64,000 nt of DNA, from the NCBI RefSeq assembly GCF_007988965.1, contig NZ_BJVD01000002.1, positions 328,547-392,546 of the forward strand. Reading direction: 5' to 3'. The stretch's first letter is position 1. Every line of letters begins with the position of its first letter. The DNA comes from Rummeliibacillus stabekisii (lineage in GTDB: Bacteria; Bacillota; Bacilli; Bacillales_A; Planococcaceae). The notes under the pieces were generated by a model. That model worked only from the letters and a program-made list of their open reading frames with translations, did not search any database and was not told the DNA's origin. Position numbers and translations under genes: made by a program. Below, piece by piece: positions 56,301-63,995 of the stretch.

Positions 56301-56389
56301 TTTAACCCATTGGAGAAGTTTAGTCTTATTAATTTTGATCTACACCCATCCGTTTTTTGATACCCCTATTGTAAACCATCTAAAAAAAA

Positions 56390-56422
56390 AACGCTCATAA
56401 TGCGGGTTGCATTACGAACGTT
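56390..56422 (-). terminator. Terminator of the YocH-like gene
   Basis: Arms near AACGTTCGTAATGC and GCATTATGAGCGTT pair with two mismatches; on the minus strand a T9-10 run follows. Confidence 0.75.
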
Positions 56423-56453
56423 TTCTTTGATTACCTATTGTTGAATTTGAATA

Positions 56454-57224
56454 CTAATTCAATACTTTTATTGTTACTGTACGTACGCCCCAGCTATTCG
56501 CTTGGCTATTGTTTGGCATTAATAGGTCAATTTTGTGTCCCTTAATTGCGCCACCTGTATCGGCTGCAATAGCTGTACCATATCCTTCAACCCACACTTT
56601 TGAACCAAGCGGAATGACACTTGGGTCAACTGCGATTAGTTTCATATGTGGATTTGCTTTTACATTAACGCCTGTGGCAGTTACACCAGAACAACCAGCA
56701 CAATTAGGTGTATATGCTGTTGCTGTCACAGTCATTGTTTTACCTGATGATGGTTGTGTAGCTGGTTGTTGTTGGGCAGCAGGTTTTGCTGGAGCTGCTG
56801 CAACAGGGTTAGCTGCTTTTGGTTCTACTTGTTGTGTAGAGGCAGCTTCTACTTTTGCTTTTTCTCCAGTTAATGCAAGAGTTTGTCCCACATAAATAGT
56901 ATCTCCGGCAAGTCCATTAATTGCTTTTAAATCTCCAACAGAAACACCTTTTTCAGTTGCGATTTTATATAATGTGTCGCCTTTTTTTATTTTATATGAC
57001 TTTTCTTCATTCTTACCAGTATTTAATTTTTGTTTTGGAACAATAATATCAGAAGATAGATTGTTCAACTTTTTTAGATCCTTTACGGATACGTCTTCAT
57101 CTTGTGAGATGCTCCAAAGTGTATCTCCTTTTTCCACTTTGTAACTAGCAGCTGACGCTTGAGTAGTTAAAGCTGCAGTTCCTAATGCGAATACACCTGC
57201 TAGTGCAATTAAATATTTTTTCAT
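56454..57224 (-). CDS. Secreted LysM/3D-domain wall protein (YocH-like)
   Basis: The 256-residue product has a signal peptide (about 1-25, ending ASAA), two LysM peptidoglycan-binding modules (about 27-68 and 76-118), and a Pro/Ala/Gln-rich linker. A C-terminal 3D domain (about 165-255) follows. Seen: YKVEKGDTLWSISQ, YKIKKGDTLYKIATEKG, DPSVIPLGSKVWVEGYG, AADTGGAIKGHKID and WGVRTVTI. The domain has the three Asp of lytic transglycosylase-like proteins. The layout matches B. subtilis YocH, a WalRK target, and a WalR box is present upstream. Confidence 0.87.
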   Translation of the reverse strand: MKKYLIALAGVFALGTAALTTQASAASYKVEKGDTLWSISQDEDVSVKDLKKLNNLSSDIIVPKQKLNTGKNEEKSYKIKKGDTLYKIATEKGVSVGDLKAINGLAGDTIYVGQTLALTGEKAKVEAASTQQVEPKAANPVAAAPAKPAAQQQPATQPSSGKTMTVTATAYTPNCAGCSGVTATGVNVKANPHMKLIAVDPSVIPLGSKVWVEGYGTAIAADTGGAIKGHKIDLLMPNNSQANSWGVRTVTIKVLN

Positions 57225-57309
57225 CGTTCAAAAACGACCTCCTTTGTACTAACACGAATAACTTTACCACGCCCATATGTCATAACTATTGCTAAAAGAT
57301 GTTGGCGCT

Positions 57310-57326
57310 GTAACAATCGTGTTACA
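57310..57326 (-). promoter_or_regulatory. WalR binding site upstream of the YocH-like gene
   Basis: On the minus strand TGTAAC, five bases and TGTTAC match the WalR (YycF) direct repeat TGTWAH-N5-TGTWAH exactly, about 85 bases before the start codon. Confidence 0.65.
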
Positions 57327-57659
57327 TTCTTTCCCAATTATCTGACTATTTATACATGAACAATTTAATTTTTTTAAAATTATACGTCGAATAGTTGGCA
57401 TGTATAGGATGAAAGATCATGGAAAAAAGAGGGTTAAAATACTGTTAATTCAACTTATAAAAATGAAGGAACAGATAAAAACATAGAAAAAATATAAAAT
57501 ATTATTTGAAATTGGGTTAAAATGAGGCAAAATTGATGAAAAACGAAGCATTTTACGCTGAAATATTACAAAGAAAGTTGAAGAATACATCCTTTTATAT
57601 TTAAGGTGAAGTATTAATTTCTATAAATATCCAATAAACTACCCTTTTTCTTTTAAAAT
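57327..57659. other. AT-rich intergenic region, no gene seen
   Basis: More than 330 bases carry no ORF with a ribosome site. A 25-codon frame starting at the ATG at 57410 has none. Part of the stretch should hold the promoter of the YocH-like gene, but no clear -35/-10 pair was found. Confidence 0.5.
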
Positions 57660-57691
57660 ACAAAAGAAAAAGGAGTGGTAACTGCCACCCC
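57660..57691 (-). terminator. Terminator of the cupin gene
   Basis: On the minus strand GGGGTGG, a six-base loop and CCACTCC form a stem with one G-U pair, followed by T5CT4. Confidence 0.7.
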
Positions 57692-57733
57692 TTCTTTACT
57701 CCCGCTCTTTTAAAATACTCGTCAGCTATCTTT

Positions 57734-58084
57734 CTATAGAGCTATTAATGATGAAATGTCTAATGCTTCACACTCTATCACGATAGCCGTTAATCCTGTT
57801 TCGGTTTTGGTTTCGTGCCATTCTCCCTTATTCCAAAAGACAGCATCTCCACTATTAACCCTTATCTCTTCCTCTGAATTCCCCCGAACAACACCTTCAC
57901 CGTTTACAACTAAAAATAACTGAGGTACAACAGCTTGATGATATCCAATCTTACCATTCTCCTCAAGATACATACACACAATTTGAGATAAGCTCTGGGT
58001 TTGTGCAACACGTGACAGAATAAAATCTGAGTCGAATTTTGTGTTTTTTTTACCAACATCTTTTCTGAACTGGTATATTTCCAT
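57734..58084 (-). CDS. Small cupin-domain protein
   Basis: The 116-residue product is a single cupin barrel. Seen: GYHQAVVPQLFLVVNGEGVV near 47 (motif 1) and NSGDAVFWNKGEWHETKTETG around 77-97 (motif 2), with one His kept in each. The usual full metal set of motif 1 is only partly present, so metal binding is uncertain. GGAGGG lies five bases before the ATG. It stands downstream of an Xre-type regulator on the same strand, about 100 bases apart. Such cupins are often sensors or small isomerases. Confidence 0.7.
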   Translation of the reverse strand: MEIYQFRKDVGKKNTKFDSDFILSRVAQTQSLSQIVCMYLEENGKIGYHQAVVPQLFLVVNGEGVVRGNSEEEIRVNSGDAVFWNKGEWHETKTETGLTAIVIECEALDISSLIAL

Positions 58085-58181
58085 TCAAGCCCTCCAGAAA
58101 TAGTTATATAAGAAGAAAGTTCTTTAATAGAAGATTCACAGGGATATAACTTAAACACAGCATTTTTAGAGTAAGATCAAG

Positions 58182-58550
58182 TTATAGTGTTACTTCTTTT
58201 TGCATAGCCTTTAACTCAGCTAGTGTATAGAGTTCCCACAGATCTTTTTTATCTAGCTCATGCAGCAATATATTCAAATCATTTAAAATGACGTTCCTCT
58301 TTTTAGGAAATGGCTTATCTGCTTTAGGTGCATGTTCCTCAAGCATATTTAACAACAATTCATCTGCTGATACTTGCAATATATTGCTCAGCTTCACAAT
58401 CCAGCTTGCGGAAGGTACACTTTCGCCCATCTCCCAGCTTTTAATACGGCTTGCAGATGTGCCGATTGCTTTTCCTAACGACAGCATGGAGTACCCATTA
58501 TGAATACGCAATTCTTTTAATTTTTCTCCGAAGTCTTGTGGATTAAACAT
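58182..58550 (-). CDS. Xre-family transcriptional regulator
   Basis: This 122-residue protein has an N-terminal helix-turn-helix of the Cro/CI (Xre) type (about 7-65): FGEKLKELRIHNGYSMLSLGKAIG, then SASRIKSWEMGESVPSASWIVKLSNIL. A C-terminal helical tail (about 85-120) probably serves dimerisation. GAGGGGAAGAG lies before the ATG. The cupin gene follows on the same strand, so the pair may be one unit. The target is unknown, and no prophage genes are near. Confidence 0.82.
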   Translation of the reverse strand: MFNPQDFGEKLKELRIHNGYSMLSLGKAIGTSASRIKSWEMGESVPSASWIVKLSNILQVSADELLLNMLEEHAPKADKPFPKKRNVILNDLNILLHELDKKDLWELYTLAELKAMQKEVTL

Positions 58551-58588
58551 TTTTCTCTTCCCCTCTATTATGAAGTTTTCTTTTTATA

Positions 58589-59083
58589 TTAATCTTTATC
58601 TTTTATAAAAGTATCTGGCATTACGACTGCTACTACTTCTCCGTTCGCCACATGTTGGTCGCCTGCGTGAATTTGGGTTTTCACCCTGAATTTTTTCGGA
58701 TGGATTTCTTCCACTTCTGAAGTTGCCTTTAAGGTAATACCTTGAGGTGTGGGTTTTAAATAATCAACATGCAAAGAAGCTGTGACAAAACGAGGCGCTT
58801 CGACACCGTCGCCCGGTTGATGGCCTTTTTTTCGATGCAACGCTAATGATGCCGAACCAGTGCCATGGCAGTCCACAAATGAAGCTAAAAAACCCCCGTA
58901 CACAAAGCCTGGTAAAGCTGTATACTTTTTATCCGGAAGAACAGAAGAAACCGTTTGGTCACCCTCCCAATATGTCTTTACATGAATTCCTTCATTATTA
59001 TTACGTCCGCATCCATAGCACCAAGCAAAGTCATCTGGGTAATCATCTTGTATCGCTCTTTGATTTTCTTGATTCATTTCCAC
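58589..59083 (-). CDS. PaaI-type hotdog thioesterase
   Basis: The 164-residue protein is a hotdog-fold acyl-CoA thioesterase family member. Seen: CYGCGRNNNEGIHVKTYW near 22, which in this group precedes the fold, then ALPGFVYGGFLASFVDCHGTGSA around 56-78 with the usual Gly-rich helix and acid residue, and SLHVDYLKPTPQG near 103. The start is either GTG at 59083 or ATG at 59077, both near AAAGGGGTTGGGTGG. The acyl substrate is unknown. Confidence 0.8.
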   Translation of the reverse strand: MEMNQENQRAIQDDYPDDFAWCYGCGRNNNEGIHVKTYWEGDQTVSSVLPDKKYTALPGFVYGGFLASFVDCHGTGSASLALHRKKGHQPGDGVEAPRFVTASLHVDYLKPTPQGITLKATSEVEEIHPKKFRVKTQIHAGDQHVANGEVVAVVMPDTFIKDKD

Positions 59084-59243
59084 CCAACCCCTTTATATTT
59101 TTTAATTTTCTTACTATTTACAATTCGACATTAAAACAATATATCCTTTTCTTTTTCATGAATTTTATCTTTAAAAAGAAAATTTTTAATGTTTTTGACT
59201 AGTTGAATAAATAAAACTCACATTTCAGTCATATGTATGTTAA

Positions 59244-59277
59244 ATAGCTCAAGTATCTCATGTGATACTTGAGCTAT
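59244..59277 (-). terminator. Hairpin at the end of the DesK-like gene
   Basis: ATAGCTCAAGTATC pairs perfectly with its complement and overlaps the kinase stop codon. The T tract after it is weak on the minus strand. Confidence 0.5.
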
Positions 59278-60395
59278 TCTGTTGGCGGCCTAACAATAGG
59301 CACAGTGATTTTTATAAATGTACCATCATTATCTTTGACCTCTAGCTCGCCATTCACAAACTCCACACGTTCCTTTAAACCGTTTAACCCATTACCTGTA
59401 TTTCTCTTTACACCTTTTTTAATGCCAATTCCATTATCTTTTACAACCAACTCAATCATATCTGAAGTTTGACTAATAGCGACTGAGCATTCTGTTGCTT
59501 GACTATGTCGTACAATATTATTTACTGCTTCCTTCAGACACATGCTTAACGAATTGCTTAACATCGTTGGTATAGCATCAAACTGAGGATTACCTTCCAC
59601 TTTTAGTCTAATATCCGCAGCTTTTAAGATTTGCTGGACGTGTTGCATTTCCTCCTGCAGTTTTACATTTTTCATGTTGGAGACCATTTCACGAACCTCT
59701 TTCAATGCAATAGAGGATGTTTGACGTATATCATTCAATTCCTGAATCGCCGCATTGGGATCCTTTTGCACTAAACGTACAGCCAAATCGCTTTTCAAAC
59801 CAATCATAGATAGTTTTTGTCCTAATGTATCATGCAGGTCTCTTGCAATCCGCTGCCTCTCTTCATATATACTCAACTCAGAAATCCTAGCATTAGCCGT
59901 CTGTAGCGCACCTTGGAGCCTCTTGCTTTTACTTTCGCTATATAAATAGAAGGGACCCATTATTGCACTAAACAAGATAACGACAATAAGAGGAAGTTCT
60001 TGAATGAATACATCTGTTTCTATAAAGAAGCCGCCAATAACAGAGCCTACCGTCAACGCAATATGCAAACCATACATGATATAAAATCCTACCGTATGAT
60101 GAATTTTGCCGATTGAAAATGCCGTGAAGAATGCAAAATAGATATATCCAAATAAAACGGTCATTACCGCATTAATGGCCATGCCAAAAGCTATCCACAA
60201 ATAAAGAAGTCCATTCGTCGCAGTATAGGCAAACCGAAAACAGATAAGATATAAAAGTAGAATAGCAATTGCAATAGAGCTTTCTAGCTTTTGTGATGTA
60301 TCAAAAATCATATAGAATGGAATAAAACAAAGGCAGAGCCACGCCAATCCGCTAAGAATTGGATTTTTAGGGAAAACACTATACCACTTTGTCAC
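59274..60395 (-). CDS. DesK-like sensor histidine kinase
   Basis: The 373-residue kinase has about five membrane helices (about 15-155), a linking coiled coil, a HisKA_3 domain with EERQRIARDLHDTLGQKLS (phospho-His near 182) and a HATPase domain with SMCLKEAVNNIVRHS and GNGLNGLKERVEF. Sequence and length resemble B. subtilis DesK, the membrane-thickness thermosensor for the des desaturase, including YIYFAFFTAFSIG near 85. GTG start, seven bases after AAGGAG. No desR or desaturase gene adjoins it, so its partner is elsewhere or the identity differs. Confidence 0.78.
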   Translation of the reverse strand: MTKWYSVFPKNPILSGLAWLCLCFIPFYMIFDTSQKLESSIAIAILLLYLICFRFAYTATNGLLYLWIAFGMAINAVMTVLFGYIYFAFFTAFSIGKIHHTVGFYIMYGLHIALTVGSVIGGFFIETDVFIQELPLIVVILFSAIMGPFYLYSESKSKRLQGALQTANARISELSIYEERQRIARDLHDTLGQKLSMIGLKSDLAVRLVQKDPNAAIQELNDIRQTSSIALKEVREMVSNMKNVKLQEEMQHVQQILKAADIRLKVEGNPQFDAIPTMLSNSLSMCLKEAVNNIVRHSQATECSVAISQTSDMIELVVKDNGIGIKKGVKRNTGNGLNGLKERVEFVNGELEVKDNDGTFIKITVPIVRPPTE

Positions 60396-60493
60396 AGGAA
60401 CACTCCTTGTCTTAAACTCCTTCTATTATAACATTTACTCATATGGATTATTTCTTGGGCAATTATTTATCTTACAATGCATCTACTAAGCAT

Positions 60494-60976
60494 TTACTTT
60501 TTCTGAATACGTTCAAGCAATTTTTGTGTATTAGACGATTGCTCGAATACTTTTTGCTGTTCTGCCCAATAAATAATATATTCTTCATCATTCGCATGGA
60601 ATACAAAAGAATTCATTTCTTTGCTAACTTTATTATTATCTAAAAGATGAAGGATCTCCACCTTGTATAGTTCTTTGCCTTTTGCTTTATAAATAATAGT
60701 ATAATCCGGTTTTTCAGCAAATTGATTTCGATCTTCTTTTTTGAGGTTTTCAATATGGCTTAAAGGGTATTGCTCTTTGAATTGGTTTGCTTCAGACTTT
60801 GTGGTCCAAATGATTTTACCTTTGTTAGGATCTTTTACTTCTATTTCATTAACATATTGCTGTTTATTAATAATTTCATTGATGCGCTCCTTCTGTCCTT
60901 TTTCTTTATATGCTGTCCATCCGAAGAAGATCAGAATAACAGCAAGCAGGATCAGAGCGATTCTCATTAATCTCAT
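60494..60976 (-). CDS. Membrane-anchored protein of unknown function, 160 residues
   Basis: The product has one N-terminal helix (about 4-21) and an extracellular or cytoplasmic domain of about 135 mostly charged residues, without Cys. The domain alternates strands and helices (GKIIWTTKSEANQFKEQYP, DYTIIYKAKGKELYKVEIL), loosely like a PepSY or DUF5590 fold. The longer GTG start overlaps the AGGTGG ribosome site; the ATG at 60976, five bases beyond, is chosen. No function is proposed. Confidence 0.6.
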   Translation of the reverse strand: MRLMRIALILLAVILIFFGWTAYKEKGQKERINEIINKQQYVNEIEVKDPNKGKIIWTTKSEANQFKEQYPLSHIENLKKEDRNQFAEKPDYTIIYKAKGKELYKVEILHLLDNNKVSKEMNSFVFHANDEEYIIYWAEQQKVFEQSSNTQKLLERIQKK

Positions 60977-61061
60977 ATTTTCCACCTATTTTCATTAATC
61001 TCACATTATAGAAGTAGGATTATTAGTAATTCTTCTATTGATTCATCGAGCCATCGATGAA

Positions 61062-61499
61062 TCACCATAAAACAGGTTTTGTCACCATGAACCATAACAT
61101 TAAGGTTAATAGAATTACGTAGATCCATGTAGCTCTTTTTAGCTTACCAACAAATTGTTGTTGGTCATATTCTGGAGTATTAAACGTGCGCATTGTCGGT
61201 TTGAATGCTTTCGCTAGAAAAAAGAGCGATACAACCAAAAGTCCAATTGTAGCGGCTATAAATGGCGTTGCAATCGAATAACCACTACGCCAGAGCAAGT
61301 ATATTCCTGATATGATTAAAACATGGCCCGCATGCTTCACGACACGAATGGCTATCTGGAACGTTGCTACATAGGCAACCATTTCTTCATGTATTAGAGC
61401 AGTCTTCATTTTCTTAAGCATAGGTAAAAGGACAAAGAATGGGCCGATTGATAATATTGCACTTAATACATGGATAAAAACGCCAGTTGAATACAGCAT
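61062..61499 (-). CDS. DUF2269-like integral membrane protein
   Basis: The 145-residue protein has four membrane helices and resembles DUF2269/DUF2214-type proteins. Seen: the first helix with FIHVLSAILSIGPFFVLLPM, a His in the second helix region (VVKHAGHVLIISGIYLLWRS near 53) and a C-terminal helix ending in KPVLW. His residues in two helices might bind haem, but this is speculation. AAGGAAG lies eight to nine bases before the ATG. A perfect 10-bp inverted repeat (GATTCATCGA) surrounds its stop codon. Confidence 0.65.
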   Translation of the reverse strand: MLYSTGVFIHVLSAILSIGPFFVLLPMLKKMKTALIHEEMVAYVATFQIAIRVVKHAGHVLIISGIYLLWRSGYSIATPFIAATIGLLVVSLFFLAKAFKPTMRTFNTPEYDQQQFVGKLKRATWIYVILLTLMLWFMVTKPVLW

Positions 61500-61845
61500 A
61501 TCTTCTGCTTCCTTTTCTATCTATTTATTACTTTTACCTTAATAGAAATTGACTAGACATGCAATCAACAAAAAGGTGAAACTTCTTTATTGTAATAGTT
61601 TTCAAATAGATAAATATGAGTTCATTCATAATGAAATATACGAATAACAGCGAATATGTAAATACAAAATAAAGATCTGTTTACGTTTCCGTAAATAACC
61701 GGATAACTTTTATTTTTCCGACTATAATAAGGGTGAAGCTACAAAATTTTTCTCTGATGTGCTTTATTGCACTGATTGTAGTAAACCCTAATACGCATTT
61801 TTATGTTCACATTTTTTTAGCAAGGCATATACTATTTTCAAGGAA
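61500..61845. other. Intergenic region upstream of the YfbR-like gene
   Basis: No gene was seen. It holds a small inverted repeat TTTACG-TTTC-CGTAAA at 61680-61695 and a TATAAT at 61723-61728 without a convincing -35. Either may belong to the YfbR-like gene promoter. Confidence 0.4.
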
Positions 61846-62484
61846 GTGATTAATATAGGCATTCATAGATTTTTTACAAGTTTAACGGATTTAGAAAGAA
61901 TTATTCGTTGTCCAGGACGTTTTAAGTTTGAAGAGCATAACGTGGCAGCACATTCCTGGAAAGTATCCCAATACGCCATGTTTTTCGGTACCCTAGAGGA
62001 AATGGAGGGGGCTACAGTTGATTGGAAGTCACTTTATGAAAAAACGATTAACCATGACTTTGCGGAAGTCTTCATTGGTGATATTAAGACCCCTGTCAAA
62101 CACGCATCACCAGAATTAAAACAGATGATTTCACATGTAGAAGAAAAAATGATGGAAAAATTCATCCTTCACGAAATCCCTGAGGAATTCCAAGAAATAT
62201 TCTTTGATCGCATGAAAGAAGGAAAAGATTCAACGCTTGAAGGACTATTGCTAGAATTTGCGGATAAGCTCGATCTCTTCTATGAAGCTTTCTCTGAGTT
62301 GAAAAGAGGAAACACCGATAAGGAATTTGTAAGCATGTATGAGGAAGCATTAACAAAGTTATTGAAAATTCCTCTTCCTACATGTGTAAAGTACTTTAAA
62401 AATGTCATCTTGGCAGACGTAGTTTCTGAGAAGACGCCAATCGATATTACTACGCTTACCCAACACGTTCTTTCTGAAGCTTAG
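61846..62484 (+). CDS. YfbR-like HD-domain 5-prime nucleotidase
   Basis: The protein of about 210 residues is an HD-domain phosphohydrolase like YfbR, which removes phosphate from deoxynucleoside monophosphates. Seen: EEHNVAAHSWKVSQYA near 30 with the first His, NHDFAEVFIGDIKTPVKH near 68 with the HD pair and conserved Glu, and LEFADKLDLFYEAFSELKRG near 138. The only standard start, GTG at 61846, lies inside the ribosome site AAGGAAGTGAT. Relatives begin M-GIHRFF, which matches an ATA at 61855, eight bases after the site, so an AUA start is possible. Confidence 0.8.
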   Translation: MINIGIHRFFTSLTDLERIIRCPGRFKFEEHNVAAHSWKVSQYAMFFGTLEEMEGATVDWKSLYEKTINHDFAEVFIGDIKTPVKHASPELKQMISHVEEKMMEKFILHEIPEEFQEIFFDRMKEGKDSTLEGLLLEFADKLDLFYEAFSELKRGNTDKEFVSMYEEALTKLLKIPLPTCVKYFKNVILADVVSEKTPIDITTLTQHVLSEA

Positions 62485-62510
62485 GCCTGAATCATAGGCA
62501 TATGCTTTTT
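62476..62510 (+). terminator. Terminator of the YfbR-like gene
   Basis: GGCCT pairs with AGG-C and AAGC with GCTT, followed by T6. The stem is interrupted, so strength is moderate. Confidence 0.55.
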
Positions 62511-62577
62511 TATTTTCTTCTATACAATGAAGAAAAAGTAAGATTTATTTTCCCAATAATTTCATAGGTGTTCTCTC

Positions 62578-62606
62578 TTGCGGATTGCCTTCAAGGGGAG
62601 TATTAT
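62578..62606 (+). promoter_or_regulatory. Sigma-A promoter of the 6S-like RNA
   Basis: TTGCGG, a 17-base spacer and TATTAT. The predicted start, seven bases on near 62613, falls two bases before the closing stem of the RNA. Confidence 0.7.
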
Positions 62607-62612
62607 ATGAAT

Positions 62613-62803
62613 ACAAGCTGCGTTGTACGTAATAATATGAAGTTTTAACCTTTAAGCTGTAATAGGGAGTTTTAATTGAGTACGGACTGGTATGCCGCAT
62701 CCACCTTGATGCGGACGAACATGAAATGCTCTGCGAACACCCACTTTGAGGAGTGGTGGTTTAAAACTTTCGATATTTAAAATTACGGCAAAGGCGGCTT
62801 ACC
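62613..62803 (+). ncRNA. ssrS: Probable 6S RNA
   Basis: A rod-like RNA of about 190 bases is framed by its own promoter and terminator and contains no ORF. The ends 62615-62633 and 62782-62800 pair at 15 of 19 positions. Inside, AAGTTTTAACC (62640-62650) faces GGTTTAAAACTT, and the apical part has hairpins such as CCGCATC/GATGCGG. The AGTTTTAACC segment lies at the same distance from the 5-prime end as the AGUUUUGACC template for product RNA in B. subtilis 6S-1. Length, shape and this segment support 6S RNA, the RNA polymerase regulator. The sequence match is from memory. Confidence 0.7.
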
Positions 62804-62815
62804 TATTGAATTTCC

Positions 62816-62845
62816 AGCATCCCTTTTATAAGGGATGCTTTTTTA
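62816..62845 (+). terminator. Terminator of the 6S-like RNA
   Basis: AGCATCCCTT pairs perfectly with AAGGGATGCT over a four-base loop, then T6-7. Confidence 0.85.
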
Positions 62846-62960
62846 TTGGTTCTTTAATTATTATTACCTTTTTCTACAAAGAAATATATATCAAAGGAAT
62901 TAGTCTAATGGTATAATTACACTTAATTCTTTTTAAAATAGGAAAAAGGAAATACATATA

Positions 62961-63799
62961 ATGAGAGGAAAAAGAACATTAAAACTAACCTTATAACAGG
63001 CAGCTCTCAAATATTAAATGAGCAATTTGTATTGTTGGCGCTTGAAAAAAATTTAGCAATGGTGGAATTTAACCTGAATCGGGAAGTCATCTGGGCAAAT
63101 GAAAACTTTGCAAACACACTGAATTATACAGCTAATGAAATGTTAAACATGAAACACGAACAATTCTGTACACATGAATTTTCAAGCAGCAAAGAATACA
63201 TTGCATTATGGGAAAATTTAAAGCAAGGTGTTCGATTTCAAGAAAAAATTGAACGTATTAATAAATATGGAAAAACTGTATGGCTTGAAGCTACCTATAT
63301 TCCTGTCCTAAACAAGGCAGGTGAAATAGAAGGTATCTTAAAGATTGCAACTGATATTACAGAACGGGAAAATAAAACTATCTCTACCACCCGCCAATTA
63401 AAAGAGATTCCAACTAACTTAGTAAAAGCTGTTACGGAAAACACTGAATCCAAGATGGATGCTTTGCAATCACTAACTAAACAGACTCAATTAATAAGTG
63501 AAGTATCTCAATTAATGAGAAGCATAGCCACGAAAACAAACATATTAGCATTAAATGCAGCCATTGAAGCTGCACGTGCAGGAGACCAAGGAAAGGGTTT
63601 TAGTATTGTGGCAGAAGAGGTACGCAAGCTAGCGAATAATGTAGCAGAATTTATAAATCAAGTTAATATGAATGTGGATCATATTAGAATTGAAACAAAA
63701 CAGGTAAACAATATCACAAAAGATTTGCAACATATCATTCTAGATGCAGAGCTTCAATTTAAAAAAGTTTTAATAGAATTGGAAGCACTAAACAAGTAA
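62961..63799 (+). pseudogene. PAS plus chemoreceptor signalling domain protein, frameshifted start
   Basis: A soluble protein has a PAS domain ([21 protein letters not shown] to ATDITERE) and a methyl-accepting chemotaxis hairpin ([22 protein letters not shown], then [11 protein letters not shown]), with no membrane helix, somewhat like YfmS. The uninterrupted frame starts only at a TTG at 63032 without a good ribosome site. The ATG at 62961 after AAAAAGGA runs into a stop. One more A in the A5 run at 62969-62973 joins it to the long frame, giving about 280 residues. Read error, decay or slippage are all possible. Confidence 0.6.
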
Positions 63800-63887
63800 A
63801 TGAGCACTTCACTATAGAACTACGATAACACGTATATAAAGTCCGCCTAGGATTAAGGAATACCTTATGCTTAAAAAGTGCAAAATA

Positions 63888-63918
63888 AAAACTCTTGGAA
63901 ATTTTCCAAGAGTTTTTT
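63888..63918. terminator. Bidirectional terminator at the tRNA-Glu end
   Basis: AAACTCTTGGAAA pairs perfectly with TTTCCAAGAGTTT, with T and A runs outside. It ends the minus-strand tRNA and also faces the chemoreceptor gene. Confidence 0.85.
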
Positions 63919-63923
63919 TATTA

Positions 63924-63995
63924 TGACCCCTACGGGATTCGAACCCGTGTTACCGCCGTGAAAGGGCGGTGTCTTAACCGCTTGACCAAGGGGCC
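63924..63995 (-). tRNA. tRNA-Glu (anticodon TTC)
   Basis: The minus strand folds into a 72-base cloverleaf. The acceptor stem is GGCCCCT/AGGGGTC, the D arm contains GGTCAAGCGGTTAAGAC, and the anticodon stem CCGCC/GGCGG holds the loop CTTTCAC. The T arm is ACGGG-TTCGAAT-CCCGT. The CCA end is not encoded. Further tRNAs may lie beyond the window edge. Confidence 0.95.

Noticed and set aside
57410..57487. 25-codon frame upstream of the YocH-like gene
   Set aside because: It has no ribosome site and no recognisable product; the region is AT-rich.
61680..61695. TTTACG/CGTAAA inverted repeat as an operator
   Set aside because: The arms are only 6 bp in AT-rich DNA and no matching copy was noticed, so it is too weak to call.
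62590..62610. GGGGAGTA resembling the start of a yybP-ykoY manganese riboswitch
   Set aside because: It lies in the promoter spacer of the 6S-like RNA, the other conserved riboswitch segments are absent, and the next gene is not a metal transporter.
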